From: Comamonadaceae bacterium
GTDB lineage: Bacteria > Pseudomonadota > Gammaproteobacteria > Burkholderiales > Burkholderiaceae_C
Assembly (NCBI GenBank): GCA_027486495.1
Contig: JAIXOZ010000043.1
Coordinates: forward strand, 1 to 38,432
DNA length: 38,432 nt
Direction: 5' to 3'
Positions 16,395-24,581 of this stretch are shown piece after piece. How positions within the stretch are numbered: position 1 is the first letter of the stretch; each line of letters opens with the position of its first letter. The translations under genes and the position numbers were made by a program. The notes beneath the pieces were generated by a model. The model did not search any database. It saw only the letters and a list, made by a program, of their open reading frames with translations, and was not told where the DNA came from.

Positions 16395-17374
16395 AAGTCT
16401 GTATTTACGGCGCAGGCGCCATTGGTGGCTGGATCGGGACGCACTTGGCACAGCATGGCTGCAGCCTGAGCGCGGTGGCACGAGGGGCCACACTCGAAGC
16501 CCTGCAACAAAACGGATTGGTGTTGCTGCAAGGCGACCAGGAGATTCACACCTCTCTGATAGCGCGCGAGAACCCGGCCGATCTGGGCGTGCAAGACCTG
16601 GTGATCGTGGCCGTGAAGGCACCCGCCATGGCCGATGTGGCCCGGCGCATCGGACCACTCATCGGCCCCAACACGGTGGTGATCACAGCCATGAACGGCG
16701 TGCCCTGGTGGTTTTTGCAAGGCTTTGGCGGGGCCCTGTCGGGCACCACCTTGCAATCGGTGGACCCGTCCGGCGTGATTGCCCAGCACATTCCGGCAGA
16801 CCGCGTGATGGGTGGTGTGGTGCACGCGAGCTGCTCGGTGGACATGCCCGGCGTGATCCGGCACCACTTTGGCAACGGCTTGATTTTGGGTGAGCCGAGT
16901 GGGGCAGACACAGCGCGCCTGCGCGACCTGGTGGCGCTGTTGATGCAAGCCGGTTTCAATGCCACGGCGTCGACACAAATCCAGAAAGACGTTTGGTACA
17001 AGCTCTGGGGCAACATGACCATCAACCCCATCAGCGCCTTCACCGGGGCCACAACCGACGTGATCCTGGACGACCCTCTGGTGCGCGACTTTGTCTCCAG
17101 CGTCATGCTCGAAGCCAAGGCCATTGGTGAGCACATCGGCATCCCGATTGCGCAAACACCCGAAGACCGCCACGCCGTCACGCGCAAGCTCGGGGCCTTT
17201 CGCACCTCGATGCTGCAAGACGTGGACGCGGGCAAGCCGGTCGAGCTCGATGCCTTGGTGGCCTCGGTGCGGGAGTTGGGCCAGCTGACCGGCGTGTCCA
17301 CGCCCTTCACCAATGCCTTGCTGGGCCTGAGCCGCCTGCATGCACGGGGTTTGGGCCTTTACCCCGCGGCATGA
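16391..17374 (+). CDS. Ketopantoate reductase-like (ApbA/PanE family) oxidoreductase
   Basis: Predicted 327-residue NAD(P)H-dependent 2-oxoacid reductase. The N-terminal Rossmann fold starts VCIYGAGAIGGWIGTHLA with GxGxxG at about 7-12. VKAPAM carries the family lysine near 73, and the C-terminal domain has KDVWYKLWGNMTINPISAFTG with the conserved Lys-Asn pair, then an ELDA(L) segment. Family members make pantoate, but many Burkholderiales carry several paralogues in catabolic operons that reduce other keto acids. Coupled by ATGA to the aldolase-like gene and followed by the exporter after 4 bases, it probably works on the same unknown metabolite. A role as the biosynthetic PanE is less likely in this context. 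Confidence 0.85.
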   Translation: MKVCIYGAGAIGGWIGTHLAQHGCSLSAVARGATLEALQQNGLVLLQGDQEIHTSLIARENPADLGVQDLVIVAVKAPAMADVARRIGPLIGPNTVVITAMNGVPWWFLQGFGGALSGTTLQSVDPSGVIAQHIPADRVMGGVVHASCSVDMPGVIRHHFGNGLILGEPSGADTARLRDLVALLMQAGFNATASTQIQKDVWYKLWGNMTINPISAFTGATTDVILDDPLVRDFVSSVMLEAKAIGEHIGIPIAQTPEDRHAVTRKLGAFRTSMLQDVDAGKPVELDALVASVRELGQLTGVSTPFTNALLGLSRLHARGLGLYPAA

Positions 17375-17378
17375 AAGC

Positions 17379-18287
17379 ATGGTTTTGACCACCCCTGCAC
17401 GCTTGAGCGGTGCAGCCTTTGGCACCTTGCTGTTGATCGCCTTCATGATGGGGGCCAACCATGTGGCCGCCCGCACCGCTTTCAATCACGGGTTGGACGT
17501 GGTAACGGCGGTGACGGTGCGCAGCGTCATCACCGCCAGCGTGGTGGCGCTGATCTTGTGGCAGCAAAAAGTGGCCTTTCGGGTTTTGCCTGCGCAGCGC
17601 AAATACCTGGGCGCGGTGGGCCTGCTGATCGCGGTGCAAAGTGTCTGCCTTTACTCGGCAGTGGCGCGTTTGCCGGTGGCCCTGGCCTTGCTGGCCTTCA
17701 ACACTTACCCGTTGAGCACCGCCCTGTGGGCCAAGCTGTTGTATGGCCACCAACCCGAACGCGCCGTCTTGTGGGCCATGCCCGTGACGATGGCCGGCTT
17801 GGCCTTGGCGCTGGATGTTTTGGGCGCAGCCTCAGGCTTGGGCGCAGCGCAGCATTGGTCAGAAATCGGCGCGGGGGTGGGCTTTGCCTTGGCGGCTTCG
17901 GCCACGTTCGGCCTGGCCTTGGTGCTCACCCAGCACGGTACGGTGGGGGTGGATGGACGCTTGCGCACCTTCACCACCATGGCCACCGTGGGCGTGCTGG
18001 CCGCCAGCGTGGCCCTCACGCAAGGCGGGTTTCAGTGGCCGCAGGCCGTGCCCGGTTGGTGGGGCTTGGCCCTGCTGACTTTCTTGTACGGCACGGCCTT
18101 CACCATCATGTTCACCGTGTTGCCCAAGTTGGGCGTGGTGGGCAACTCGGCCATCATGAATGTGGAACCCATCTTTGCGCTGGTGCTGGCCTGGGCACTG
18201 CTGGGCCAGGCCATCTCCCCCATGCAATTGGTGGGGGCGACCGTGGTGGTGGCCACCGTCATGTGGCTGGGCTTGCGCAAGCCCTGA
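17379..18287 (+). CDS. EamA/DMT-superfamily membrane transporter
   Basis: Predicted 302-residue inner-membrane protein with about ten hydrophobic helices in two EamA repeats, the drug/metabolite transporter fold. Visible features include GANHVAARTAFNHGLDVVTAVTVRS in the first repeat and TFLYGTAFTIMFTVLPKLGVVGNSAIMNVEPIFALVLAWALLGQ in the second, which has the typical P-x-F helix end. ATG at 17379 is used because an earlier ATG at 17371 soon meets a stop. Only four bases separate it from the reductase gene. Such proteins often export amino acids or metabolites; the substrate is unknown. The operon ends in the repeat-rich gap 18288-18533. Confidence 0.85.
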   Translation: MVLTTPARLSGAAFGTLLLIAFMMGANHVAARTAFNHGLDVVTAVTVRSVITASVVALILWQQKVAFRVLPAQRKYLGAVGLLIAVQSVCLYSAVARLPVALALLAFNTYPLSTALWAKLLYGHQPERAVLWAMPVTMAGLALALDVLGAASGLGAAQHWSEIGAGVGFALAASATFGLALVLTQHGTVGVDGRLRTFTTMATVGVLAASVALTQGGFQWPQAVPGWWGLALLTFLYGTAFTIMFTVLPKLGVVGNSAIMNVEPIFALVLAWALLGQAISPMQLVGATVVVATVMWLGLRKP

Positions 18288-18336
18288 AGATCCGGGCAAA
18301 TGAAATCTGCAAATGGCGGTGCAAGCCCGAAACTTC

Positions 18337-18456
18337 TGTCATCCCGGACTTGCTTTGTCTGTCATCCCGGACTTGATCCGGGATCCAGGGCGCGCTCCTG
18401 ACGTTTGCAATGGGCATCGCTGCGCACTGGATCCCGTGTCTTCGCCCGGGATGACA
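18337..18456. repeat. Dispersed palindromic intergenic repeat, copy 2 (paired units)
   Basis: The unit TGTCATCCCGGACTTG appears at 18337-18352 and again at 18360-18375, where it continues into GATCCGGGATCCA. An inverted partner ends ...CTTCGCCCGGGATGACA at 18456. Outer arms TGTCATCCCGG and CCGGGATGACA are perfect inverted repeats, giving a long hairpin between convergent genes. Confidence 0.8.
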
Positions 18457-18533
18457 AGAAAAGTGACTTGCCAGGAATGACCACGCAAGGGTCTGCGCTG
18501 ACCTGGCAACTTCTTCGGGCCAGATCCGGCGGT

Positions 18534-19439
18534 TCAGCGCAGACGGCGGATCAGGCTGGAGGTGTCCCAGCGGCCACCGCCCATTTTTTGCACATCGGCG
18601 TAAAACTGATCGACCAAGGCCGTGACCGGCAGCAAAGCCCCGTTGCGCTTGGCTTCGTCCAGCACCAGGCCCAGGTCCTTGCGCATCCAGTCCACTGCAA
18701 AGCCGAATTCAAACTTGTCATCGGCCATGGTCTTGCCACGGTTGTCCATTTGCCAGCTTTGCGCCGCGCCCTTGCCGATCACGTCCAACACTTGGTGCAT
18801 GTCCAACCCGGCTTGCTGGCCAAAGGCAATGGCTTCTGACAGGCCTTGTACCAAGCCCGCGATGCAGATCTGGTTGACCATCTTGGCCAGTTGACCCGCA
18901 CCCGATGCGCCCAACAACGTGAAAGCACGCGAAAACGCCATGGCCGCTGGTTTGACCGCGTCAAAGGCGGCCGCATCACCGCCGCACATCACGGTGAGCA
19001 TGCCGTTTTGCGCCCCTGCTTGACCACCTGAGACCGGTGCATCAACAAAATGCAGACCCAACTTTTGGGCTTGGGCATACAGCTCGCGGGCCACTTCGGC
19101 CGAAGCCGTGGTGTGGTCCACAAAAATCGCACCGGGCTTCATGCCCGCAAACGCGCTATCTGGCCCTAGGACCACGCTGCGCAAGTCGGCGTCGTTGCCC
19201 ACGCAGGCGAACACGATGTCGGCACCAGCGGCCGCTTCACGCGGGGTGGGGGCACTGGCGTTGCCGGGGCATTCGGCCACCCAGGCAGCGGCTTTGGCGG
19301 CGCTGCGGTTGTACACGGTGACATGGTGACCGGCGCGGGCCAAATGGCCCGCCATGGGGTAACCCATCACGCCCAGTCCCAAAAAGGCGACCTTTCGGGC
19401 GGGGGTGGTTTCGTAAGTTTTGGCAGCGATTTGGCTCAT
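18534..19439 (-). CDS. NAD(P)-dependent beta-hydroxyacid dehydrogenase (3-hydroxyisobutyrate / tartronate semialdehyde reductase family)
   Basis: Predicted 301-residue dehydrogenase. Rossmann motif VAFLGLGVMGYPMAGHLARAGHHVTVYNR (GxGxxG at about 21-26), substrate-binding DAPVSGGQAGAQNG (133-146) and catalytic K186 in GQLAKMVNQICIAGL are all intact. Family members reduce tartronate semialdehyde, methylmalonate or succinate semialdehyde, or oxidise 3-hydroxyisobutyrate. An NR in VTVYNRS after the second beta strand suggests NADP(H) preference. A succinate semialdehyde-related role would fit the nearby hpa cluster but is only a guess. It is convergent with the EamA operon and divergent from the YggS gene, so it is a single-gene unit. 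The start MSQIAAKTYETTPARKVAFLG is the only ATG before the fold. Confidence 0.9.
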   Translation of the reverse strand: MSQIAAKTYETTPARKVAFLGLGVMGYPMAGHLARAGHHVTVYNRSAAKAAAWVAECPGNASAPTPREAAAGADIVFACVGNDADLRSVVLGPDSAFAGMKPGAIFVDHTTASAEVARELYAQAQKLGLHFVDAPVSGGQAGAQNGMLTVMCGGDAAAFDAVKPAAMAFSRAFTLLGASGAGQLAKMVNQICIAGLVQGLSEAIAFGQQAGLDMHQVLDVIGKGAAQSWQMDNRGKTMADDKFEFGFAVDWMRKDLGLVLDEAKRNGALLPVTALVDQFYADVQKMGGGRWDTSSLIRRLR

Positions 19440-19559
19440 GGGTGTCTCGTTGTGGAGTGAATAAAGTGTCTATTTTGGCAGCCTGCCGGTGTTCTGGTGC
19501 ACACCGGGTGCTTTGGCTTGGGCAAGGGGAGAGATTGGCGGTTTTGTTACGCTCAGGCC

Positions 19560-20243
19560 ATGAACCCTTCGATTGCCAACAACATCGCCAGCGTGCGAGC
19601 GCAAATGGCTGCAGCTTGCCAGACCACCGGACGCGCACCGGGCAGTGTGCAGCTGTTGGCCGTGTCCAAGACCTGGAGCACAGACGCCGTGCGGACGGCG
19701 CACTCAGCAGGGCAAACCGATTTTGGCGAAAACTACATTCAGGAAGCGGTCGACAAAATCACGGCCTTGCGCGATTTGCCACTGGTTTGGCACTGCATCG
19801 GTCCGATCCAGAGCAACAAGACACGGCTGGTGGCCGAGCACTTTGACTGGGTGCACAGCGTGGACCGCCTCAAAATCGCCCAGCGCCTGTCCGAGCAACG
19901 TCCCGAGCACCTGCCGCCTTTGCAGGTGTGCATACAGGTCAATGTGGACGGGGGCGACAACAAGTCGGGCGTGAGCCCTCAAGAGCTGGCCGCTCTGGCC
20001 AAAGCCGTGTCCGCTTTGCCGCGCCTGCAACTGCGCGGCTTGATGACCATCCCCGAACCTGCCGAGACCGAAGTGCAAATGAGGGCTGTGCACCGTCAAG
20101 CCAAAGATCTGTTTGAGCAACTGCGCGCGCAGGGTCTGCCGCTGGACACCTTGTCAATGGGCATGAGCGCCGACATGGTCGCTGCCATTGCCGAAGGCAG
20201 CACCATGGTGCGGGTGGGCACGGCGATTTTTGGCAAGCGCTGA
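19560..20243 (+). CDS. yggS: YggS-family pyridoxal phosphate homeostasis protein
   Basis: Predicted 227-residue single-domain PLP-binding TIM-barrel protein (PLPBP/YggS). It binds PLP without known catalysis and balances vitamin B6 and amino acid pools. PLP lysine K37 lies in LLAVSKTW. Other conserved parts: DFGENYIQEA, WHCIGPIQSNK, GLMTIP, LSMGMSADMVAAI and the phosphate-binding RVGTAIFG. Length is normal. ATG at 19560 was chosen; an upstream extension to 19497 is unlike the family. It is divergent from the hydroxyacid dehydrogenase (120-base gap) and convergent with the asparaginase gene. In many proteobacteria it neighbours proC or pilT, which are not here. Confidence 0.95.
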   Translation: MNPSIANNIASVRAQMAAACQTTGRAPGSVQLLAVSKTWSTDAVRTAHSAGQTDFGENYIQEAVDKITALRDLPLVWHCIGPIQSNKTRLVAEHFDWVHSVDRLKIAQRLSEQRPEHLPPLQVCIQVNVDGGDNKSGVSPQELAALAKAVSALPRLQLRGLMTIPEPAETEVQMRAVHRQAKDLFEQLRAQGLPLDTLSMGMSADMVAAIAEGSTMVRVGTAIFGKR

Positions 20244-20290
20244 TCCCCCTGTTTCAGCTTTTAAGAGGGCTGCTTTTGCAGGCTTAGCTC

Positions 20291-21307
20291 TCAGATGTGA
20301 GCATCCATTTGGAGTTTGAACATGCTGCGCCGCTCCCCCACCGGCGTACCCGCCACATTCAGCAGCACCTGCGCGCGCCAGGGTTCCAGTTCCTTGCGCT
20401 GCGCATCGTCCAGCCAACCCAGCTGGTCCAGCGCCTCAACGGTGGCCGCAAACAGCGCCGACTTGTTGCCATCCATGATCTTGATGGCCAAGGCCTGGCC
20501 CCTTGAGCGGCTGCCCACCACCTGCACGCCGTCTGCGCCCACTTTTGTGACCCAGTCACCCCGACCGGCGCGCATGAAGTCGGCGTCGTTGCGCCCAGTG
20601 CCCGAGACCAACTCGGGGTGGGTGCTCATGGCCTGGCCCAATTGCGCCAGGCTCTCACCATACAGGCCGTCGGATTCGGGTTGCGCCAGACGCGCATAGC
20701 TGCGCGCCAAGCGTGACAAAGGCATGGCGTAGTTGGGGGCCGAGCAGCCGTCGATGCCCAGCGCCAGCGCTTGCTCATCTAACCCTGCCAGGTGCGCCAC
20801 AGCCTCGCGAATTTTTTGTTGCAGCGGGTGATCCACCTCGGTGTAGCTGTCGGTGGGCAGGCCGTGCTGCACGCAGTACGCCAAAAATCCACTGTGCTTG
20901 CCGCTGCAGTTGTGGTGCCGCTCGTCGTAGGCAAAGCCTTCGGGCATGGGGCGGTCAAAAAACGTGAAGCGGTAAGGCACATGGCAGCCGCAGCGCATCT
21001 GGCGCGTGCTGCTGCCGCTTTTGCGCAAGATAAAAGACACCTGCTCGACATGCATCTCCTCGCCGTTGTGGCTCGCACACATCAGCGCCAGTTCGGTCGG
21101 GGTGAAGCCGAAATGCGCCACCCCGCCCGACTGGATCAGTGGCAAGGCCTGCATGGCCTTGAGGGTGGAGCGGGTGAAGCACAGCCAATGCGGGTTGCCC
21201 ACTTGTGCCAGCACACGGCCTTCAGTGTCGGTCACGGCCAGCGCGCCCATGTGCACACATTCCTGCACGCCGTTGCGGGTCAGCTCAATCAAGGGTTCGA
21301 AGTTCAT
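20291..21307 (-). CDS. L-asparaginase II family protein
   Basis: Predicted 338-residue asparaginase of the Rhizobium type (asparaginase_II family), unrelated in sequence to E. coli AnsA/AnsB. Features: PLIELTRNGVQECVHMGALAV at the N-terminus, TRSTLKAMQALPL, ALMCASHNGEEMH, HHNCSGKHSGFL and GIDGCSAPNYAMPL, the last two carrying the conserved Cys/Lys/Ser residues of this group, then GDWVTKVGADGVQ. It would hydrolyse asparagine to aspartate and ammonia in the cytoplasm; no signal peptide is seen. Length matches the family (about 330-370). It is a single minus-strand gene convergent with yggS. Its upstream gap holds a dispersed repeat and the start of the carboxyltransferase fusion gene. Confidence 0.9.
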   Translation of the reverse strand: MNFEPLIELTRNGVQECVHMGALAVTDTEGRVLAQVGNPHWLCFTRSTLKAMQALPLIQSGGVAHFGFTPTELALMCASHNGEEMHVEQVSFILRKSGSSTRQMRCGCHVPYRFTFFDRPMPEGFAYDERHHNCSGKHSGFLAYCVQHGLPTDSYTEVDHPLQQKIREAVAHLAGLDEQALALGIDGCSAPNYAMPLSRLARSYARLAQPESDGLYGESLAQLGQAMSTHPELVSGTGRNDADFMRAGRGDWVTKVGADGVQVVGSRSRGQALAIKIMDGNKSALFAATVEALDQLGWLDDAQRKELEPWRAQVLLNVAGTPVGERRSMFKLQMDAHI

Positions 21308-21390
21308 GGTGTGGGGTCCGAGAGGTTCAAAAAAGCCAGTCTACCGGTTCGGCGGGGTGCTCTTGACAACGCAGTGAAGTCTCTGGTTTT

Positions 21391-21420
21391 GTCATCCCGG
21401 GCGATGACCCGGGATCCAGT
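21391..21420. repeat. Dispersed palindromic intergenic repeat, copy 3 (single unit)
   Basis: GTCATCCCGGGCGATGACCCGGGATCC is a single palindromic unit. It differs at one base from the reverse complement of the end of copy 4 (...CTTCGCCCGGGATGAC), showing a common family. It lies in the gap between divergent genes. Confidence 0.75.
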
Positions 21421-21514
21421 GTTCACATCGACATTCGCAAACCCTGGTGATTTTGAGCCCCAAATTGTCCCGCACTTGACCCACCATCGCACGGGCCGCC
21501 AAGACAATGAACCG

Positions 21515-23320
21515 ATGCAAAACATTCAATCTCCCCTCCAGGCACAGGTGGTCCAATGGCTGGTCGCCCCCGGTGCGAACGTGAACGCTGGCGATGTGTT
21601 GGTGATTTTGGAAGCCATGAAGATGGAGCACGAAATCCGTGCGCCTCATGCTGGCTGTGTGGGCGAGCTGTTTTTCCAAGCGGGTGAAACGCTGGCCGAA
21701 GGCGAGGTGTTGTGCGCCCTCATGCCCGAAGCTGACGGAGCCTCGCAGCCGGTGGTGCCTACCGCCAGCGCAGCGGATGCAGCCATTCCACAAGACCGCG
21801 CCGACCTGCAAAAGCTGCAAGCGCGCCTGGCCTTCACGCAAGACGCACAGCGCCCCGAAGCCGTGGCCAAACGCCACGCCACCGGCCTGCGCACCGCACG
21901 CGAGAACATTGCCGATCTGTGTGACCCGGATTCATTCGTGGAATACGGCGCACTGGCCATGGCTGCGCAAAGCCGCCGCCGCACGGCGGATGACCTGATG
22001 CGCAACACGCCCGCCGACGGCATGGTCACTGGCATCGGCTGTGTCAACGGCCAGCGGGTGGTCGTCATGGCCTACGACTTCACCGTGCTGGCGGGCACAC
22101 AAGGCATGCGCAACCACCAAAAGACCGACCGCATGCTGGGTCTGGCTTTGCAAAACAAACTGCCCGTGGTGTTGTTTGCCGAAGGCGGCGGCGGCAGACC
22201 GGGTGATGTTGACGTGGCCATCGTGGCGGGCCTGAACCTGACCACTTTCGCCGCTTTTGCGCGGCTCAACGGCCGTGTGCCAGTGGTGGGCGTGGTGGCG
22301 GGGCGCTGCTTTGCGGGCAATGCGGCTTTGCTGGGCTGCTGCGACGTGATCATCGCCACCCGAGACAGCAACATCGGCATGGGCGGCCCAGCCATGGTCG
22401 AAGGCGGGGGCTTGGGTGTATTCAAGCCCGAGCAAATTGGCCCAAGCGACGTGCAGCATGCCAACGGCGTGATCGACGTGCTGGTGGATGATGAAGCGCA
22501 GGCGGTGACGGCAGCGCGGCATTACCTGTCGTGTTTTCAAGGCGCGCAAACCGAATGGCAAACCCCGCCCACACAAGCCCTGCGCGATGTGGTGCCCGAA
22601 AACCGTGTGCGTGTGTACGACACCCGCACCGCCATGCAGGGCATTGCCGACGAGGGCAGCACGCTGCATTTGCGCACCGGCTTTGGCGTGGGCATCCACA
22701 CCGCGCTGGCGCGCATCGCAGGCCGCCCGGTGGGCCTCATGGCCAACAACCCGCTGCACCTGGGCGGCGCGATCGACGCCGATGCCGCCGACAAAGCAGC
22801 CCGCTTCATGCAACTTTGCAACGCACACGGTCTGCCCATCGTGAGCTTGGTCGATACACCCGGCTTCATGGTCGGGCCTGACACCGAGGCGCTGGCGCAA
22901 GTGCGCCATGTTTCGCGCATGTTTGTGGCCGCCGCGCACCTGCGGGTGCCGCTGCTCAGCGTGGTGCTGCGCAAAGGCTATGGCCTGGGCGCGATGGCCA
23001 TGACCGGCGGGGGCTTTCACGAAACCCTCAGCACGGTCGCCTGGCCCACCGGAGAGTTTGGCGGCATGGGGCTGGAAGGTGCGGTGCGGCTGGGTTACCG
23101 CAAGGAACTCCAAGCCCTGCCCGAAGGCCCCGAGCGCGAAGCGCTGTTTGAGCAACTGCTGGCGCAGCAATACGACAACGGTAGCGCCATCAACATGGCG
23201 GCCACGCTGGAGATTGACGCAGTGATTGACCCGGCTCAAACGCGGGATTGGTTGGTGGCGGGTCTGCAAGCTGGGCGCGTGAAGCCTTTTGATGGCAACC
23301 TGGGCATTGACGCTTGGTGA
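21515..23320 (+). CDS. Biotinyl-domain / acyl-CoA carboxyltransferase fusion protein
   Basis: Predicted 601-residue fusion. Residues 1-70 form a biotinyl (BCCP) domain with the biotin attachment lysine K36 in EAMKMEHE. After a linker rich in Ala and Pro (70-90), residues about 95-600 form both halves of an acyl-CoA carboxyltransferase of the PccB/MccB/AccD5 type: AKRHATGLRTARENIADLCD, FAEGGGGRPGDVD, GRCFAGNAALLGCCD and, in the C-terminal half, DTPGFMVGPDTEALAQVRHVSRMF and LRKGYGLGAMAMTGG. Biotin carboxylase is missing and no gene for it is nearby, so it must act with one encoded elsewhere. The acyl-CoA substrate (acetyl, propionyl, methylcrotonyl or other) cannot be fixed. ATG 21515 is the first start before the biotinyl domain; the upstream open frame covers the asparaginase gene in antisense. 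Confidence 0.88.
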   Translation: MQNIQSPLQAQVVQWLVAPGANVNAGDVLVILEAMKMEHEIRAPHAGCVGELFFQAGETLAEGEVLCALMPEADGASQPVVPTASAADAAIPQDRADLQKLQARLAFTQDAQRPEAVAKRHATGLRTARENIADLCDPDSFVEYGALAMAAQSRRRTADDLMRNTPADGMVTGIGCVNGQRVVVMAYDFTVLAGTQGMRNHQKTDRMLGLALQNKLPVVLFAEGGGGRPGDVDVAIVAGLNLTTFAAFARLNGRVPVVGVVAGRCFAGNAALLGCCDVIIATRDSNIGMGGPAMVEGGGLGVFKPEQIGPSDVQHANGVIDVLVDDEAQAVTAARHYLSCFQGAQTEWQTPPTQALRDVVPENRVRVYDTRTAMQGIADEGSTLHLRTGFGVGIHTALARIAGRPVGLMANNPLHLGGAIDADAADKAARFMQLCNAHGLPIVSLVDTPGFMVGPDTEALAQVRHVSRMFVAAAHLRVPLLSVVLRKGYGLGAMAMTGGGFHETLSTVAWPTGEFGGMGLEGAVRLGYRKELQALPEGPEREALFEQLLAQQYDNGSAINMAATLEIDAVIDPAQTRDWLVAGLQAGRVKPFDGNLGIDAW

Positions 23321-23378
23321 ACGAGCAGCGTCAGCACTTGGCGTCGCAGCAAGTCGCGCTTGCTGACACTGAGCCGAT

Positions 23379-23996
23379 TTACGGGGTCGGACGGCTCAGT
23401 CGCTGGAGCTCTTGCTCAGAAATTTCATCCAACACGCGCACCACCTTGGTAACCCCACCGATGCTGCGGGCGATATCGGTGGCGCGTTTGGCCTCGCGCG
23501 AGGTCACGCGGCCCATCATATAGACGATGCCGCGCTGGGTCACCACCTTGAAGGCGTTGACCTGCAAGTCTTTGGCGTCTACAAATGCGGCTTTCACACG
23601 ACCGGTGGTCACGGTGTCTTTGGTGCGCTGGCTCAATGAGCTGACGGGCATCACGGCCAAATCGTTCACCACCGCGCTCACGTTTTCCTGACTCTGGGCC
23701 AATTTTTCGGCACGCTCCTTGTCAGCGGCTGTGCGCACCTCGCCCGTCAGCAAGACCTGGCGGTTGAAGCTGGTTACGCTCAGGTGGATGCGCTCGCCCA
23801 ACTCCTTGCGCACAGCGTTGCCCACCTTGATCTCGATGCTCTCGTCCTCGACTTGTGTGCCGGTGGTGCGGCGGTCAGTGGCCATCACACCCGTCATGAC
23901 AGCTCCCCCCACGATCAAAGGTGCACAGGCACTGAGGCTGGCCAAAGAGGCCAGCAACATGGCACCGTAAACCACCGTTCGAACTTGATGTTTCAT
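23379..23996 (-). CDS. dolP: BON-domain outer membrane lipoprotein DolP (YraP)
   Basis: Predicted 205-residue lipoprotein. The signal peptide runs to a lipobox LSAC with lipidated C24, followed by a glycine-rich stretch. Two BON domains follow (about 45-115 and 125-195), with VEDESIEIKVGNAVRKEL in the first and SQRTKDTVTTGRVKAAF and VYMMGRVTSREAKRATDIAR in the second. DolP supports outer membrane integrity and division-site functions in E. coli. It lies directly after diaA with no spacer (diaA stop ends at 23997, dolP start at 23996). The diaA-dolP order matches the E. coli yraN-diaA-yraP locus. Confidence 0.92.
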   Translation of the reverse strand: MKHQVRTVVYGAMLLASLASLSACAPLIVGGAVMTGVMATDRRTTGTQVEDESIEIKVGNAVRKELGERIHLSVTSFNRQVLLTGEVRTAADKERAEKLAQSQENVSAVVNDLAVMPVSSLSQRTKDTVTTGRVKAAFVDAKDLQVNAFKVVTQRGIVYMMGRVTSREAKRATDIARSIGGVTKVVRVLDEISEQELQRLSRPTP

Positions 23997-24581
23997 TTAA
24001 TACGACTCCTGTTCACCCAACAACTGGGTGTCAATGCCATCACACAAACAGTGCAGCACCAACTGCTGCACTTCGCGAATTCGGGCCACGCGTTCGTGGG
24101 GCACACAAACATGCACATCGGTCTCACGCAGTTGCCGGGCCAAGGCCCCGCCCTGATGACCGGTGAGCGCCACCACGCTCATTTCACGCTCGTGCGCAGC
24201 CTGCACCGCCTGCACCAGCGAGGACTCGGCCCCTTGGGCGCTGATGAGGAAAAGCACATCGCCGGTGTGCCCCAGGGCACGCACCTGACGGGCCAAACCT
24301 TGTTCGTCAGGCCACAAGCTGGCCATTTGGGCATCGGCCGACAAAGTCAAGGCCGACAGGCCCGGTCTTTCACGCTCAAATCCGCCCACCAGCAAGCCAG
24401 CGAGATACTGCGCCAGACCCGCCGATGCGCCCTGACCCGCCGTGAGCACTTTGCCGCCGCCAGTGACACAAGCGAGCATGGCCTGTACGGCCGCATCGAC
24501 CGGTTTGGCCAAACCCTCGGCCACTTGATAGTGCAAGTCTGCACTGTCAATGAAATGCTGTTGAATGCGCAGGTCTAACAT
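23997..24581 (-). CDS. diaA: SIS-domain protein DiaA (GmhA-like)
   Basis: Predicted 194-residue SIS-domain protein. GGGKVLTAGQGASAGLAQYLAGLLVGGFERERPGLSALTLSAD and the GDVLFLISAQGAESSLVQAVQAAHEREMSVVALTG segment are the sugar-phosphate-like binding loops shared by DiaA and GmhA. In E. coli DiaA binds DnaA and promotes its assembly at the origin. The gene order (next to dolP and yraN, divergent from rsmI) favours DiaA over phosphoheptose isomerase. Catalytic residues of GmhA are not clearly conserved: the usual NGGSA loop reads GQGASA and a Ser reads SAQGAES. Start ATG at 24581. Confidence 0.88.
   Translation of the reverse strand: MLDLRIQQHFIDSADLHYQVAEGLAKPVDAAVQAMLACVTGGGKVLTAGQGASAGLAQYLAGLLVGGFERERPGLSALTLSADAQMASLWPDEQGLARQVRALGHTGDVLFLISAQGAESSLVQAVQAAHEREMSVVALTGHQGGALARQLRETDVHVCVPHERVARIREVQQLVLHCLCDGIDTQLLGEQESY

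Noticed and set aside
20792..21514. In-frame upstream extension of the carboxyltransferase fusion by 241 codons
   Set aside because: It runs antisense through the asparaginase gene and crosses a palindromic repeat; the biotinyl domain starts right after ATG 21515.
23997..24581. Phosphoheptose isomerase GmhA
   Set aside because: The gene order next to dolP and yraN and the weak match to GmhA catalytic residues favour DiaA.
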